Under the pieces are notes generated by a model. The model did no database searches, had not been told where the DNA came from, and saw only the letters and a program-made list of their open reading frames with translations. Shown one piece after another: positions 1-7,790 of a stretch of DNA of 50,949 nucleotides. The stretch spans positions 1 through 50,949 of the forward strand of contig NZ_JAELUI010000021.1 of NCBI RefSeq assembly GCF_016429285.1. The letters run 5' to 3'. Both the position numbers and the translations under genes were made by a program. Every line of letters starts with the position of its first letter. Position 1 is the stretch's first letter. The DNA comes from Ralstonia sp. ASV6. Lineage in GTDB: Bacteria > Pseudomonadota > Gammaproteobacteria > Burkholderiales > Burkholderiaceae.

Positions 1-264
1 ACCTACATCGCAGCCGGGTATTGGTTCACCGCGTCATCTTCGTTGGCCAATCCAGCGCTGGCGCTGGCCTGCGCGCTGACCGACGGCCCCTCGGGCATCC
101 GCCCCGGTGATGTGCCCGGCTACATGCTGGCGCAACTGGTCGGTGCGCTGGTGGCGACACCGTTGTTTGGTTGGCTGATGGGCGCCAACACCACAACGGC
201 ATCGCCCGCCGCCGAGACGCCGGCACAACCCCTGCCGCTACCGGTCAGCCGCCGCACGGTCTGA
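1..264 (+). CDS. Aquaporin/MIP family channel, C-terminal part (5' end outside window)
   Basis: The frame is open from the first base and ends with TGA at 262-264. The translation contains SSLANPALALA, which fits the second NPA pore motif of the major intrinsic protein family. A final hydrophobic helix follows (YMLAQLVGALVATPLFGWL, about residues 41-59), then a short Pro/Ala-rich tail. Family knowledge: such channels pass water or small neutral solutes through the inner membrane, and related short forms occur in arsenic-resistance loci. The pore residues that would tell a water channel from a glycerol or arsenite channel lie outside the window, so the substrate cannot be assigned. Confidence 0.8.
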   Translation, partial: TYIAAGYWFTASSSLANPALALACALTDGPSGIRPGDVPGYMLAQLVGALVATPLFGWLMGANTTTASPAAETPAQPLPLPVSRRTV

Positions 265-274
265 CGCGCCACGC

Positions 275-922
275 TCAGTGGATCAGGGATAGCCCGTTGG
301 TGCGGGCAAACTGGAAAAGATCGGTCTCGCGCGCCAGGCCAAGCTTGCGCAGCGCGGCCGTCTTCTGGGTGCTGACGGTCTTGACGCTCGAACCGAGCTT
401 GCGCGCAATTTCCGACACAGCCATCCCGCCGGCATACAAGCGGACAACCTCCCGCTCACGCGCGCTCAGGGTCTCGAAAACGCTGCGCACGTTGGGATTG
501 AGACCACTCTCTTCCAGGATGCTGGGGCTGTAGTAGTGCGCACCACGCGCGGCCGCCGCGATGGCGTGGCCGACGTAGACCAGGTCATCGCTCTTGCTCA
601 CGATGGCGGCCACACCAAGCTGCCGCATGCTGCGCAGCAGGGCCGGGTTGTGCACCATGGTGCAGACCACGATCGCCCGCTTCGGATGCTGCTTGCGCAG
701 GCGTGCAAGCAACGACATGCCGTCGAATGCCGGGTCCCCGTTCATGCGGTAATCCGTGACGATGACATCGCAGTCGATATGGTCGAGTACCTGCATCAAC
801 TCATGCCCATCGTGCGCCTGCGCAACGACGCGCTGCTGCGGAAACTGCGCAATGGCGGCCGTCAGCCCCATCAGGATCACAGGATGATCGTCTGCCGCCA
901 CGATCGATAGGAATGGGGACAT
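275..922 (-). CDS. NarL/FixJ-type response regulator (REC + LuxR HTH)
   Basis: The protein has 215 residues. The receiver domain (about 5-125) shows the acidic pair DD at 11-12, the phospho-acceptor Asp near 57 (VIVTDYRM) and the conserved Lys near 107 (IVSKSDD). The LuxR-type helix-turn-helix lies at about 150-210 (LSAREREVVRLYAGGMAVSE, then SVKTVSTQKTAALRKLG). Family knowledge: such regulators bind DNA as dimers once a sensor kinase phosphorylates them. No kinase lies nearby. The next minus-strand gene upstream is a REC-EAL protein, so the pair resembles RocA/RocR of Pseudomonas or BvgA-type systems. The partner kinase and target genes are unknown. Confidence 0.93.
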   Translation of the reverse strand: MSPFLSIVAADDHPVILMGLTAAIAQFPQQRVVAQAHDGHELMQVLDHIDCDVIVTDYRMNGDPAFDGMSLLARLRKQHPKRAIVVCTMVHNPALLRSMRQLGVAAIVSKSDDLVYVGHAIAAAARGAHYYSPSILEESGLNPNVRSVFETLSAREREVVRLYAGGMAVSEIARKLGSSVKTVSTQKTAALRKLGLARETDLFQFARTNGLSLIH

Positions 923-1152
923 GGCGCGCGCTCAGGTAAGCGCTGGCTGCGCGGGCGCCTGAACGCACCGCAGCCCACCGTCGATCGGGGTACGGCATTG
1001 ACGCGGCGAAGCGAAGAAGGAGCGATCGATCTGCGGGCGCAGCAGAACGGAAAAGATTGGAGCCGTCATGGGATGTGGGGGCCGGCAAAAGAGTGCCGGT
1101 AACCATACCCACGCGCGATGCCCAATGGGATCAGACTTTTCTTACTTTCGAT

Positions 1153-1172
1153 GCCCCGTAACCTTTCGGGGC
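1153..1172 (-). terminator. Weak hairpin downstream of the REC-EAL gene
   Basis: GCCCCG and CGGGGC pair around an 8-nt loop in the 317-bp gap (923-1239) between the two response-regulator genes. The base run after the stem on the minus strand is not a clean U-tract, so termination may be inefficient. I see no gene in this gap. Confidence 0.35.
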
Positions 1173-1239
1173 AGAAGCCGTTTCAATCAGGGCTGCACGA
1201 AACTGAACGAGACGGCAACACAAGCCAAGCCGACGCCAA

Positions 1240-2454
1240 TCAGGCGGCCGCCTGCACGTGCGCGAGAAACGCCGTGGTCGACAACGGCGCCGCCCACAGA
1301 TAACCCTGCCCAGTTGCACAGCCCAGCGCGCGCAAGGTCTGGCGCTGCGCGTCGGTTTCCACCCCTTCAGCGATGCACTCCAGGTGCAGCGTGCGCGCCA
1401 GCTCGATCATGGTGCGGCAGATCACGCCGCGCTGGCTGGTCTGGTTGACAGCGGCCGTGAACGAGCGGTCGACCTTGAGGATGGTGAAGGGCAGGTCCGC
1501 CAGCAGCTTGAGGGTGGCAATGCCCACGCCAAAGTCATCGATGGCCAGCGGATGGCCAAGCAGGCGCAGGCGGTTGAGCGCGATGGTGAGTTGCGTCGCA
1601 TCCGGCACCGGCGAATCTTCGGTGAGCTCCAGGCTGATGGAGGCCGGTGCAATGCGCGCCTCACGCACAATGGATTCGACCCGCTCAATGGTGCCTGGGC
1701 GGCTGAGCGTTTGCGCAGAGGCATTCACGCCAATCGGCACCGGATGCCCGTGCGCGGCCAGCGCGTGCTGCACGCGCACGCAATGCTCCAGCACATGGAA
1801 GAACAGGCCATCGGCCAGCCCCAGCGCCTCCAGGCGCGGCACAAATGCGGCAGGCGACACGCGCCCATGCACCGGATGAATCCATCGGCACAGTGCCTCG
1901 GCGCCCACAATCTGGTCGCTGGCGAGATCGTGCTGCGGTTGCAGAACCACCTCGATCTGCTCGGGCGTCTCGTGAATGAGCGCGGCAAGTTCATCGTCGG
2001 AAAACTGCGGTGCGCTGACCTGCGCAGCGGGCGCGGGACTGTGCTCACGTGCGGCGGCCTCCTCCAGCAACGGCAGCACGTGCGCGGGGCGCAGCGGCTT
2101 CTGCACGCCATGCGTGTGCGTGAGGCCAATGGCATCGGCCAGGCTCACGTGCGACTCGACGATCGGCGCATCCATGGCGCTGACCCAGGCCCACACCGGT
2201 GCCTGCCGGGGGAACACCTGGCCGCCACGCAACAGCATCTGCTCCATCAACTGCGGGCCGTTCATGCCGGGCATGTCGATGTCACACAGCACGAGGTCGA
2301 CAGGGCAGAGCTGGAGCAGGTAGAGCGCCTCGCGGCCATCGCAGGCGGTGAGGATCTGCTGCACGCCCAGCGTGTGGAGCAGCTGCCTTGCAGCGGCACG
2401 TTGCACGGGGTGGTCGTCCACCACCAGCACGGCGAGTTGTGCGAAACCTTCCAT
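1240..2454 (-). CDS. REC-EAL response regulator, probable c-di-GMP phosphodiesterase
   Basis: The protein has 404 residues when started at MEGFAQLAV, which has AAGGA 7 nt upstream. An upstream ATG would add 43 low-complexity residues. The receiver domain (about 7-125) has DD at 13-14 and the phospho-site Asp58 (LCDIDMPGMNG). The EAL domain (about 160-400) keeps EALCRW, the metal-binding ELTE, IDDFGVG, LKVDRSF, AEGVET and the closing QGYLWAAPLS, so the catalytic set looks intact. Expected role: phosphorylation-controlled hydrolysis of c-di-GMP in the cytoplasm. The layout matches RocR (REC-EAL, about 390 residues) beside a RocA-like regulator. The cognate kinase is not in the window. Confidence 0.93.
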   Translation of the reverse strand: MEGFAQLAVLVVDDHPVQRAAARQLLHTLGVQQILTACDGREALYLLQLCPVDLVLCDIDMPGMNGPQLMEQMLLRGGQVFPRQAPVWAWVSAMDAPIVESHVSLADAIGLTHTHGVQKPLRPAHVLPLLEEAAAREHSPAPAAQVSAPQFSDDELAALIHETPEQIEVVLQPQHDLASDQIVGAEALCRWIHPVHGRVSPAAFVPRLEALGLADGLFFHVLEHCVRVQHALAAHGHPVPIGVNASAQTLSRPGTIERVESIVREARIAPASISLELTEDSPVPDATQLTIALNRLRLLGHPLAIDDFGVGIATLKLLADLPFTILKVDRSFTAAVNQTSQRGVICRTMIELARTLHLECIAEGVETDAQRQTLRALGCATGQGYLWAAPLSTTAFLAHVQAAA

Positions 2455-2573
2455 CGACCAGTCCTTCTTGTTGTAGGTATGGGGCGGAGGGCGCATCCCG
2501 TTTTGCGCCGTGCGGCATCCGCTGCGTGCCGTCATTGAAGCACTGCGCGCGCCCCTTGTCAGGCGGCGACGCC

Positions 2574-2612
2574 AGAAAAACAAAGCCCGCGCAGCTTTTC
2601 AACTGCGCGGGC
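2574..2612 (-). terminator. Strong intrinsic terminator (minus strand)
   Basis: A perfect 10-bp stem, GCCCGCGCAG with CTGCGCGGGC (2585-2612), is followed on the minus strand by TTTGTTTTT. It lies upstream of the REC-EAL start at 2454, so it ends a different minus-strand transcript for which no protein gene is visible. Confidence 0.8.
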
Positions 2613-2644
2613 CTTGAGCGATTCCCCCAACCTTTTGAGCTTCC

Positions 2645-2674
2645 GACATCCGGTGTCGACGGTGTCGGGATGTC
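2645..2674 (-). other. Stem-loop in the possible third small transcript
   Basis: GACATCC (2645-2651) and GGATGTC (2668-2674) form a stem between two minus-strand terminators (2689-2719 and 2574-2612). With the downstream terminator it could be the 5' structure of an RNA of about 100 nt. The only promoter I can propose is poor (TTGCGG, 17 bp, CACGAT) and is embedded in the preceding terminator. Confidence 0.3.
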
Positions 2675-2688
2675 AGAAATCGTGCCCT

Positions 2689-2719
2689 AAAAAAATGAAG
2701 CCCGCAACAGGGGCGGGCT
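2689..2719 (-). terminator. Intrinsic terminator (minus strand)
   Basis: AGCCCGC (2699-2705) pairs with GCGGGCT (2713-2719), and seven consecutive T follow on the minus strand (A-run 2689-2695 on plus). A further hairpin, GCTCTC/GAGAGAGC (2735-2752), and a C-rich run precede it. No convincing ORF ends here, so it may terminate a non-coding RNA. Confidence 0.75.
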
Positions 2720-3083
2720 CAAAAGGGGGGGAGTGCTCTCTAAAGAGAGAGCAAGGTGAAGTTTAGTGGAGGGGTCTCCATCGGACTGTCCGGATGCCGC
2801 CGAATCGCTTGTAGGACAAAAGCTGACGCTGTTTCGCGATGTTAGAAGCAAAAAGCGCGTGGTTGCGCACACGTTCGAGACGTTGGCGTGACTCAGGCGA
2901 CGCTTTCACTGGCGCTGTCCGACACGCGGCTCTTGCGCTGGAGTGGCGGCTTAAAGCACGTGATTGAAAAAAGTGCTCGTTGCGATCGGGCAACGCCCAG
3001 AGGTTTGGGGGCAGAAAATGAGCGTAGCCGGAATCGGCCAGGAGGCAAGGCGGCCGTGAGGAACAGCAATCGGACGCGCCAAA

Positions 3084-3145
3084 GAAAAAAGCCCGAGCAC
3101 CAGGTGCTCGGGCCACAATCCACCAAGGAGGGTGGAGGAGACAGT
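3084..3145 (-). ncRNA. Candidate small RNA, about 60 nt, with CU-rich loop and intrinsic terminator
   Basis: Transcription is predicted to start near 3145, just after a near-ideal sigma70 promoter (3150-3178). The RNA would carry a CU-rich 5' part, a small hairpin CCACC-CUCCUU-GGUGG (about 3114-3132) whose loop resembles an anti-Shine-Dalgarno sequence, and a 10-bp terminator stem GCCCGAGCAC/GTGCTCGGGC (3091-3113) ending in TTTTTTCTTT. This build (short, two hairpins, CU-rich exposed loop, Rho-independent end) is typical of trans-acting bacterial sRNAs that mask ribosome binding sites. I do not recognise a named family. Alternatively it is a leader ending in an attenuator, but no gene follows on this strand before two further terminators. 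Confidence 0.65.
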
Positions 3146-3149
3146 TCCC

Positions 3150-3178
3150 ACTATAGCGAATCATTTGCTGCGTTGCAA
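3150..3178 (-). promoter_or_regulatory. Sigma70 promoter of the candidate sRNA
   Basis: On the minus strand the -35 element TTGCAA (3173-3178) and the -10 element TATAGT (3150-3155) are separated by exactly 17 bp. Directly upstream lies the palindrome ACGTAG-AA-CTACGT (3181-3194), well placed for an activator. No protein-coding gene starts within reach. Confidence 0.75.
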
Positions 3179-3180
3179 TA

Positions 3181-3194
3181 ACGTAGAACTACGT
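3181..3194. promoter_or_regulatory. Palindromic putative operator ACGTAG-AA-CTACGT
   Basis: Two 6-bp arms flank a 2-bp centre, 2 bp from the -35 element of the sRNA promoter. The position upstream of -35 suggests an activator site. The factor is unknown. Confidence 0.5.
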
Positions 3195-3286
3195 AATGCC
3201 ACAAAGCGGCCACAAGCGTTGTGAGGGCGCCACGGGTGGCGAAAACGATTGCATCTGTCACAAGATGACGCGGCGCAACAAACGAC

Positions 3287-3327
3287 GCGGCGCGCTGTGG
3301 GAATTCAGCCTTCCCACGGCGCGCCGC
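3287..3327 (-). terminator. Large hairpin downstream of metQ
   Basis: Arms of 17 nt (3287-3303 and 3311-3327) pair with one mismatch around a 7-nt loop, 53 bp after the metQ stop codon. The following minus-strand sequence is only moderately T-rich (GTCGTTTGTTG), so this may be a terminator or an mRNA-stabilising 3' hairpin. Confidence 0.6.
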
Positions 3328-3379
3328 CAATGACTTCTAGTTCAAGCCAGAAAGTATCCGCTCACTCAGAGCGTATCGA

Positions 3380-4198
3380 TTAAAACGCCGGCAGGATCGC
3401 CCCCTTGAACTGCGTATCGATGAACTTGCGCACCTCTTCCGACTGGTAGGCGTGCACCAGCGTCTTCACCCACGGCTGGTTCTTGTCTTTCTCCCGCACG
3501 GCGATCAGGTTGGCGTACGGGCCTTGGCGGTCTTCCAGCGCAATCGCGTCCTTGGTGGGCGACAGGTTGTTCTTGACCGCGTAATCGGTGTTGATGGAAG
3601 CGACGTCCAGATCATCCAGCGAGCGCGGCAGTTGGGCCGAATCCAGCTCGATCAGCTTGATCTTCTTCGGGTTCTCGACCACGTCGCGCGGGGTGGCGTT
3701 GTTGCCGTTCGTGCCGGCACCGGCCTTGAGCTTGATCACGCCGGCCTTCTGCAGGAGCAGCAGGGCACGGTTGCCGTTGGACGGGTCGTTCTGGATACCG
3801 ACCTTCGCGCCCTCCTTGAGCTCGGCAAACGACTTGACCTTCTTCGAGTAGAAGCCCATCGGTGCCACGTAGGTCAGGCCCACGTTGACGATCTTGTAGT
3901 TGCGCGCCTTGATCTGGCTGTCGAGGAAGGGCTGGTGCTGAAAGCCGTTGGCGTCCAGGTCACCGGCGTCGAGCGCGGGGTTGGGCTGGGCATAGTCGTT
4001 GAACTCGATGATCTTGACGTCCAGGCCGTCCTTTTTGGCGACCTTCTGCACGACTTCCCAGATTTGCGCATCGGGGCCGCTCATGGTGCCGAGCTTGATC
4101 TGCTTGGTGTCGGCGTTGGCTGCAGCAGAAACGGTGGCAGCGGCGGCAAATGCAATGGCCGGTACGGCCACGCGCGCAAGGCGGGAGAACAGAGACAT
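3380..4198 (-). CDS. metQ: MetQ/NlpA-family substrate-binding protein
   Basis: The 272-residue protein starts at MSLFSRLARV, with GAGG 8 nt upstream. A Sec signal peptide (about 1-30) ends in ANADT. There is no lipobox Cys, so unlike E. coli MetQ it is probably a soluble periplasmic protein. Family hallmarks include KLGTMSGPDAQIWEVVQKVA, EFNDYAQPNPALDAGDLDAN, FQHQPFLD and GAKVGIQNDPSNGNRALLLL. Family knowledge: it binds methionine or related amino acids and delivers them to an importer of MetN (ATPase) and MetI (permease). Neither gene is in the window, so it must use components encoded elsewhere. Ligand specificity within the family is uncertain. Confidence 0.88.
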   Translation of the reverse strand: MSLFSRLARVAVPAIAFAAAATVSAAANADTKQIKLGTMSGPDAQIWEVVQKVAKKDGLDVKIIEFNDYAQPNPALDAGDLDANGFQHQPFLDSQIKARNYKIVNVGLTYVAPMGFYSKKVKSFAELKEGAKVGIQNDPSNGNRALLLLQKAGVIKLKAGAGTNGNNATPRDVVENPKKIKLIELDSAQLPRSLDDLDVASINTDYAVKNNLSPTKDAIALEDRQGPYANLIAVREKDKNQPWVKTLVHAYQSEEVRKFIDTQFKGAILPAF

Positions 4199-4240
4199 GG
4201 AGAAACCTCGTGGATTTTGTCGTGGATACGTGAACGAAAG

Positions 4241-4261
4241 CCGCCCGCGGGTAGCGGGCGG
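4241..4261 (-). terminator. Hairpin between kdpD and metQ
   Basis: CCGCCCGC (4241-4248) pairs with GCGGGCGG (4254-4261), followed on the minus strand by CTTTCGTTC. It lies after the kdpD stop and 43 bp before the metQ start, so it probably separates the kdp transcript from metQ. The T-tract is interrupted. Confidence 0.5.
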
Positions 4262-4389
4262 TGTGTGACGTGATCCTGTCATAGAGACGCCGACGGCCGA
4301 ACGATATTTTCGGCATGTCGATATGCCGGGCGACGGTGCAAAGCCAGGCACCATGCCGGTTTGCGGCGGGCAGTGAGGTCGTCGCTGGC

Positions 4390-7245
4390 CTACTCGGTCT
4401 CGTCCACTTCCACGGGCGGCGGCTCGGCGGCGGGCAGGGCGACGACGAAGCACGCGCCGCCATCGGCGGGCTTCTCGACCCAGATGCGGCCGTTGTGTGC
4501 GCTGACGATGGCTTCGCACACGGCCAGGCCCAGGCCAACGCCGGTGGTGGCGGACTCCTTCTCACCGCGTGTGAACTTCTCGAAGATGATCCGCTCGCTG
4601 CCGGCGGGCACGCCGGGGCCATGATCGCGCACGTGCAGGCGCAGTTCCTGGCCGCGCTTTTCGTCTTGCACGATCGCCGCGGAGATACGCACCTCGGTGC
4701 CGGTCGGCGCAAACTTGCCGGCGTTCTCCAGCAGGTTGGACAGCACCCGCTCCATGAGCGGGCCGTCGCAGCGCACCAGCGGCAGGTCGGCCATGTCGTC
4801 CACCACCACGCGGTGATCGGGCAGGGGAATGGTCTGCAGCGCCGCGCCGATCAGTTCTTCAATCGACTGCCACTCCAGCCGCAGCTTGACCTCGCGGTTC
4901 TGCAGGCGGGCCATGTCGAGCAGATTGGTGACCATCGTGCGCATGCGCTGCGCCTGCTGGCCGATGGCAGCGGCGGCTTCCGCCTGCAGCGGCGAAAGCG
5001 GTGGCTGATTGGGCTGTGGGCGCGAAAGCGTCTCGGCCATCCCCACCAACCCGGTCAGCGGCGTGCGCAAATCATGCGACACCGCCGCCAGCAGCGAATT
5101 GCGCAACCGCTCCGATTCAATGCGCACCAGCGCGTCCTGGGCGATCTCCACATAGTGCACACGCTCGATGGCAATGGCGACGAGCGTGGCGCAGGCGTCA
5201 ATCTGACGGCGGTTGTCGGGCTGGGCCAGCACCTGGAAAGCTTCGGGCTCCACCGCCAGCACGCCGCGAATCGCCATCGGCGCCTTCAACGGCAGATAGA
5301 GCACCGAGCCCGACGGCAGCGTGTGGGTGCCGGTGCCGGCGGGCTGGCCATGTTGATACGTCCAATCGGCCAGCACGCGATCGAGGTTGGGCATGCCTGA
5401 GGGTGCCGAATTCTGCGCCGCATTGCCCCCCTCGGACATTGCAGCGGCACCCTCCGGCTTGGCGATCTGTGGTGCACCCAGCCGGCCATCCAGCCCGACG
5501 AAGAAGAAGGCACAGCGCCCGCCAAACGTCGCGTTGACGAAGCGCCCGCCAATGCTGACGATCTGGTCCAGGGTGAGCGCGGCGGACAGTTCACGCGCCG
5601 CCTCGTACAGCGCACGCGCGGCGGCCTCACGCTGCACGGCCACCTCGGCCTGTTCACGCAGGCCCGCGGTGAGCTGGCCGACCAGCAAACCCACCGCCAA
5701 CATCACACCGAAGGTCAACAGGTACTGCACGTCGCTCACGGCGAACGACCAGCGTGGCGGCACGAAAAAGAAGTCGAACAGCGCCACCGACAGCACCGAT
5801 GCCAGCGCCGCCGGCCCGCGCCCGTGGCGCATCGCCACCGCCACCACGGCGGCCAGGAACAGCATGACGATGTTGGCCAGGTCGAACACCGGGCGCACGA
5901 GGCTGGAGAGCGCCGTGGCAATCCCCACGTACACCGCTGCGGCCAGATAACCCGGTGTCAGCCAGCCGGGCTGGGCATCCGCCGCACGCTCAACCTCGGT
6001 GCGGACATCAACGCGCCCGAACGCAGCCGCCTTGGGCGTGAGCTGGATACGCGCCGGATCGGCCGCCGCGCGAATCACATCCACCTCCGGGCAATGCCGC
6101 GCGAGCGACTCGGCAAAGTCGCCGCTGGGCAAGCGGCGCTCCAGCCCGATAGCCAGCCGCAACGCCACGACCACTGCACGCGGCGAGCGCCAGCGCTTCT
6201 CCGGCGGCCGTCCGATCACCGCCTTGGTGATGTTGTGGCGGCGGATGTAGCCGGTGATGGCCTCGATCGCGTTGGTGCCGGCCAGCGTCTCCACCTTCGC
6301 GCCCGCATCTTCGGCCAGCTTGAGCAGTGCGTGCAGGCGCTCGGAACGACTATCCGCGGCGCGCAGATGCGGCATCACCACCGCCACGGCATGCCAATCG
6401 CATTCGAGCTGGGCAGCCAGGCGCGCGGCGCTGCGGATCACCTGCTCGCCATCGCCTTGCGGGTCCAGGCACGCGACGATGGTCTCGCGCGTGCGCCAGA
6501 CGTTTTCGATGCGGCGCGCGCGGCGGTAGGCCTGCACGTCGTCGTCCACGCGGTCGGCGGTGCGGCGCAGGGCGAGTTCGCGCAGGGCGATGAGGTTGCC
6601 CTTGCGGAAGAAGTTGCGTGCCGCGTGCTGCGCCTGCTCGGGCATGTAGACCTTGCCCTCGGCCAGACGGCGTAACAGCTCATCGGCGGGGAGGTCGACG
6701 AGGATCACCTCGTTGGCACTGTCGAACACGGCGTCGGGCACGGTTTCCCAGACGCGGATGCCGGTGATGCTGCCAACCGCCTCGTTCAGGCTGTCGAGGT
6801 GCTGGACGTTGACGGTGGTCCACACGTCGATGCCGGCGGCGAGCAGGTCTTCAATGTCCTGCCAGCGCTTGGGGTGGCGAGAGCCGGCCACATTGGAGTG
6901 GGCGAGTTCGTCGACAAGGATCAGGGCGGGCTTGCGCGCCAGCGCGGCGTCGAGGTCGAACTCGGGGAGGGCGCGGCCCTTGTAATCAATCTGGCGGGTG
7001 GGGAGGTGTTCGAGATCAGCAACCAGCGCGGCGGTTTCGGCACGGCCGTGAGTTTCGACCAGGCCGATGATGACGTCGATGCCCTGGGCGCGGGCAGCCT
7101 TGGCTGCGGAGAGCATGGCGTACGTCTTCCCGACACCTGCGGAGGCGCCGAAGTAGATGCGCAGCTTGCCGCGGGAGGCGTGTTCCTGGTCGGATTGGAG
7201 TTCGGCCAGGAGGGTGTCGGGATTGGGGCGTTGATCGACCGTCAT
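4390..7245 (-). CDS. kdpD: KdpD, osmosensitive K+ channel sensor histidine kinase
   Basis: The 951-residue protein starts at MTVDQRPNPD; no strong ribosome binding site is visible. The N-terminal KdpD domain has a Walker A (GASAGVGKTYAML) and the LVDELAHSNVAGSRHPKRWQ stretch. A USP-like domain follows (about 250-380), then four membrane helices (about 410-510), a GAF-like region, HisKA with the phospho-acceptor His (AAVSHDLRTPLTGL), and an ATPase domain with LSNLLENAGKF, DHGPGVP and GVGLGLAVCEAIV. Family knowledge: KdpD senses low K+ or osmotic stress and phosphorylates KdpE. It lies downstream of kdpC, separated by a 545-bp repeat element. No kdpE follows; the next gene is metQ. Confidence 0.97.
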   Translation of the reverse strand: MTVDQRPNPDTLLAELQSDQEHASRGKLRIYFGASAGVGKTYAMLSAAKAARAQGIDVIIGLVETHGRAETAALVADLEHLPTRQIDYKGRALPEFDLDAALARKPALILVDELAHSNVAGSRHPKRWQDIEDLLAAGIDVWTTVNVQHLDSLNEAVGSITGIRVWETVPDAVFDSANEVILVDLPADELLRRLAEGKVYMPEQAQHAARNFFRKGNLIALRELALRRTADRVDDDVQAYRRARRIENVWRTRETIVACLDPQGDGEQVIRSAARLAAQLECDWHAVAVVMPHLRAADSRSERLHALLKLAEDAGAKVETLAGTNAIEAITGYIRRHNITKAVIGRPPEKRWRSPRAVVVALRLAIGLERRLPSGDFAESLARHCPEVDVIRAAADPARIQLTPKAAAFGRVDVRTEVERAADAQPGWLTPGYLAAAVYVGIATALSSLVRPVFDLANIVMLFLAAVVAVAMRHGRGPAALASVLSVALFDFFFVPPRWSFAVSDVQYLLTFGVMLAVGLLVGQLTAGLREQAEVAVQREAAARALYEAARELSAALTLDQIVSIGGRFVNATFGGRCAFFFVGLDGRLGAPQIAKPEGAAAMSEGGNAAQNSAPSGMPNLDRVLADWTYQHGQPAGTGTHTLPSGSVLYLPLKAPMAIRGVLAVEPEAFQVLAQPDNRRQIDACATLVAIAIERVHYVEIAQDALVRIESERLRNSLLAAVSHDLRTPLTGLVGMAETLSRPQPNQPPLSPLQAEAAAAIGQQAQRMRTMVTNLLDMARLQNREVKLRLEWQSIEELIGAALQTIPLPDHRVVVDDMADLPLVRCDGPLMERVLSNLLENAGKFAPTGTEVRISAAIVQDEKRGQELRLHVRDHGPGVPAGSERIIFEKFTRGEKESATTGVGLGLAVCEAIVSAHNGRIWVEKPADGGACFVVALPAAEPPPVEVDETE

Positions 7246-7309
7246 GCTTTGTATTTTCGGTGGTTTTTTTGCTGGTGGTCCATCCCTTGTTTCATCCCCT
7301 GCCGGGGCT

Positions 7310-7733
7310 GACTCACTTTCTTTGTCTTGCCAAAGAAAGTAAGCAAAGAAAGGCGCGCCCGATGCGGCGAAAGACTCCTTGAATTTATGTCGCAAGGAGG
7401 GAGCGGAGGCAAACTCGCTTCGCTCAAACAAGCCTCCCCTCGTTTTCCTCCTTGCAACAGAAATTCAAGGCGCCGCATAGGGCAGGAACGTCAAAAGACA
7501 AAAACCAAACCGTTGGTCCACTCGCGTTGCCGCTTGCAAACCAACGGTTTGGCCTTTCATGCCCTTGATGGTGCCTTGGATTTTTGTAAGCGGGCGGAAA
7601 AAAGAAGGGGGCCTGTTTGAGCGCAGCGAGTTTGCCCCCTTCTCCGCACGGTTACAAAAATCCAAGGGGAAGTCGCCATCTCGGGCGCGCCTTTCTTTGC
7701 TTACTTTCTTTGGCAAGACAAAGAAAGTGAGTC
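7310..7733. repeat. Composite inverted-repeat element between kdpC and kdpD
   Basis: Two 53-bp copies in perfect inverted orientation (7310-7362 and 7681-7733) enclose about 320 bp. Inside are three further palindromic modules: one bounded by CTTGAATTT/AAATTCAAG (about 7377-7471), a central CCAAACCGTTGG/CCAACGGTTTGG (about 7507-7554), and one bounded by CTTGGATTTTTGTAA and its complement (about 7576-7666). Imperfect symmetry extends outside the 53-bp copies. There is no transposase gene. The 53-bp sequence is of a type I associate with dispersed intergenic repeats in beta-proteobacteria. The rest of the 7246-7790 gap holds no gene. Confidence 0.85.
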
Positions 7734-7790
7734 GGGCCCGGCAGGGCACGAAATAGGGGACGTACCACCGGCGCCCGACTCAAAAAACGC

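Noticed and set aside
2763-3164. 133-codon minus-strand ORF with a Trp-Trp pair before the hairpin, suggesting a trp leader peptide and attenuator
   Set aside because: Its ATG lies inside the predicted promoter (3150-3178), upstream of the likely transcript start, and no trp genes follow.
4199-4389. SAM or other riboswitch before metQ
   Set aside because: Only a simple hairpin is visible; no multi-helix aptamer pattern was found.
7310-7733. Insertion sequence remnant between kdpC and kdpD
   Set aside because: No transposase fragment and no target-site duplication seen; better described as composite intergenic repeat.
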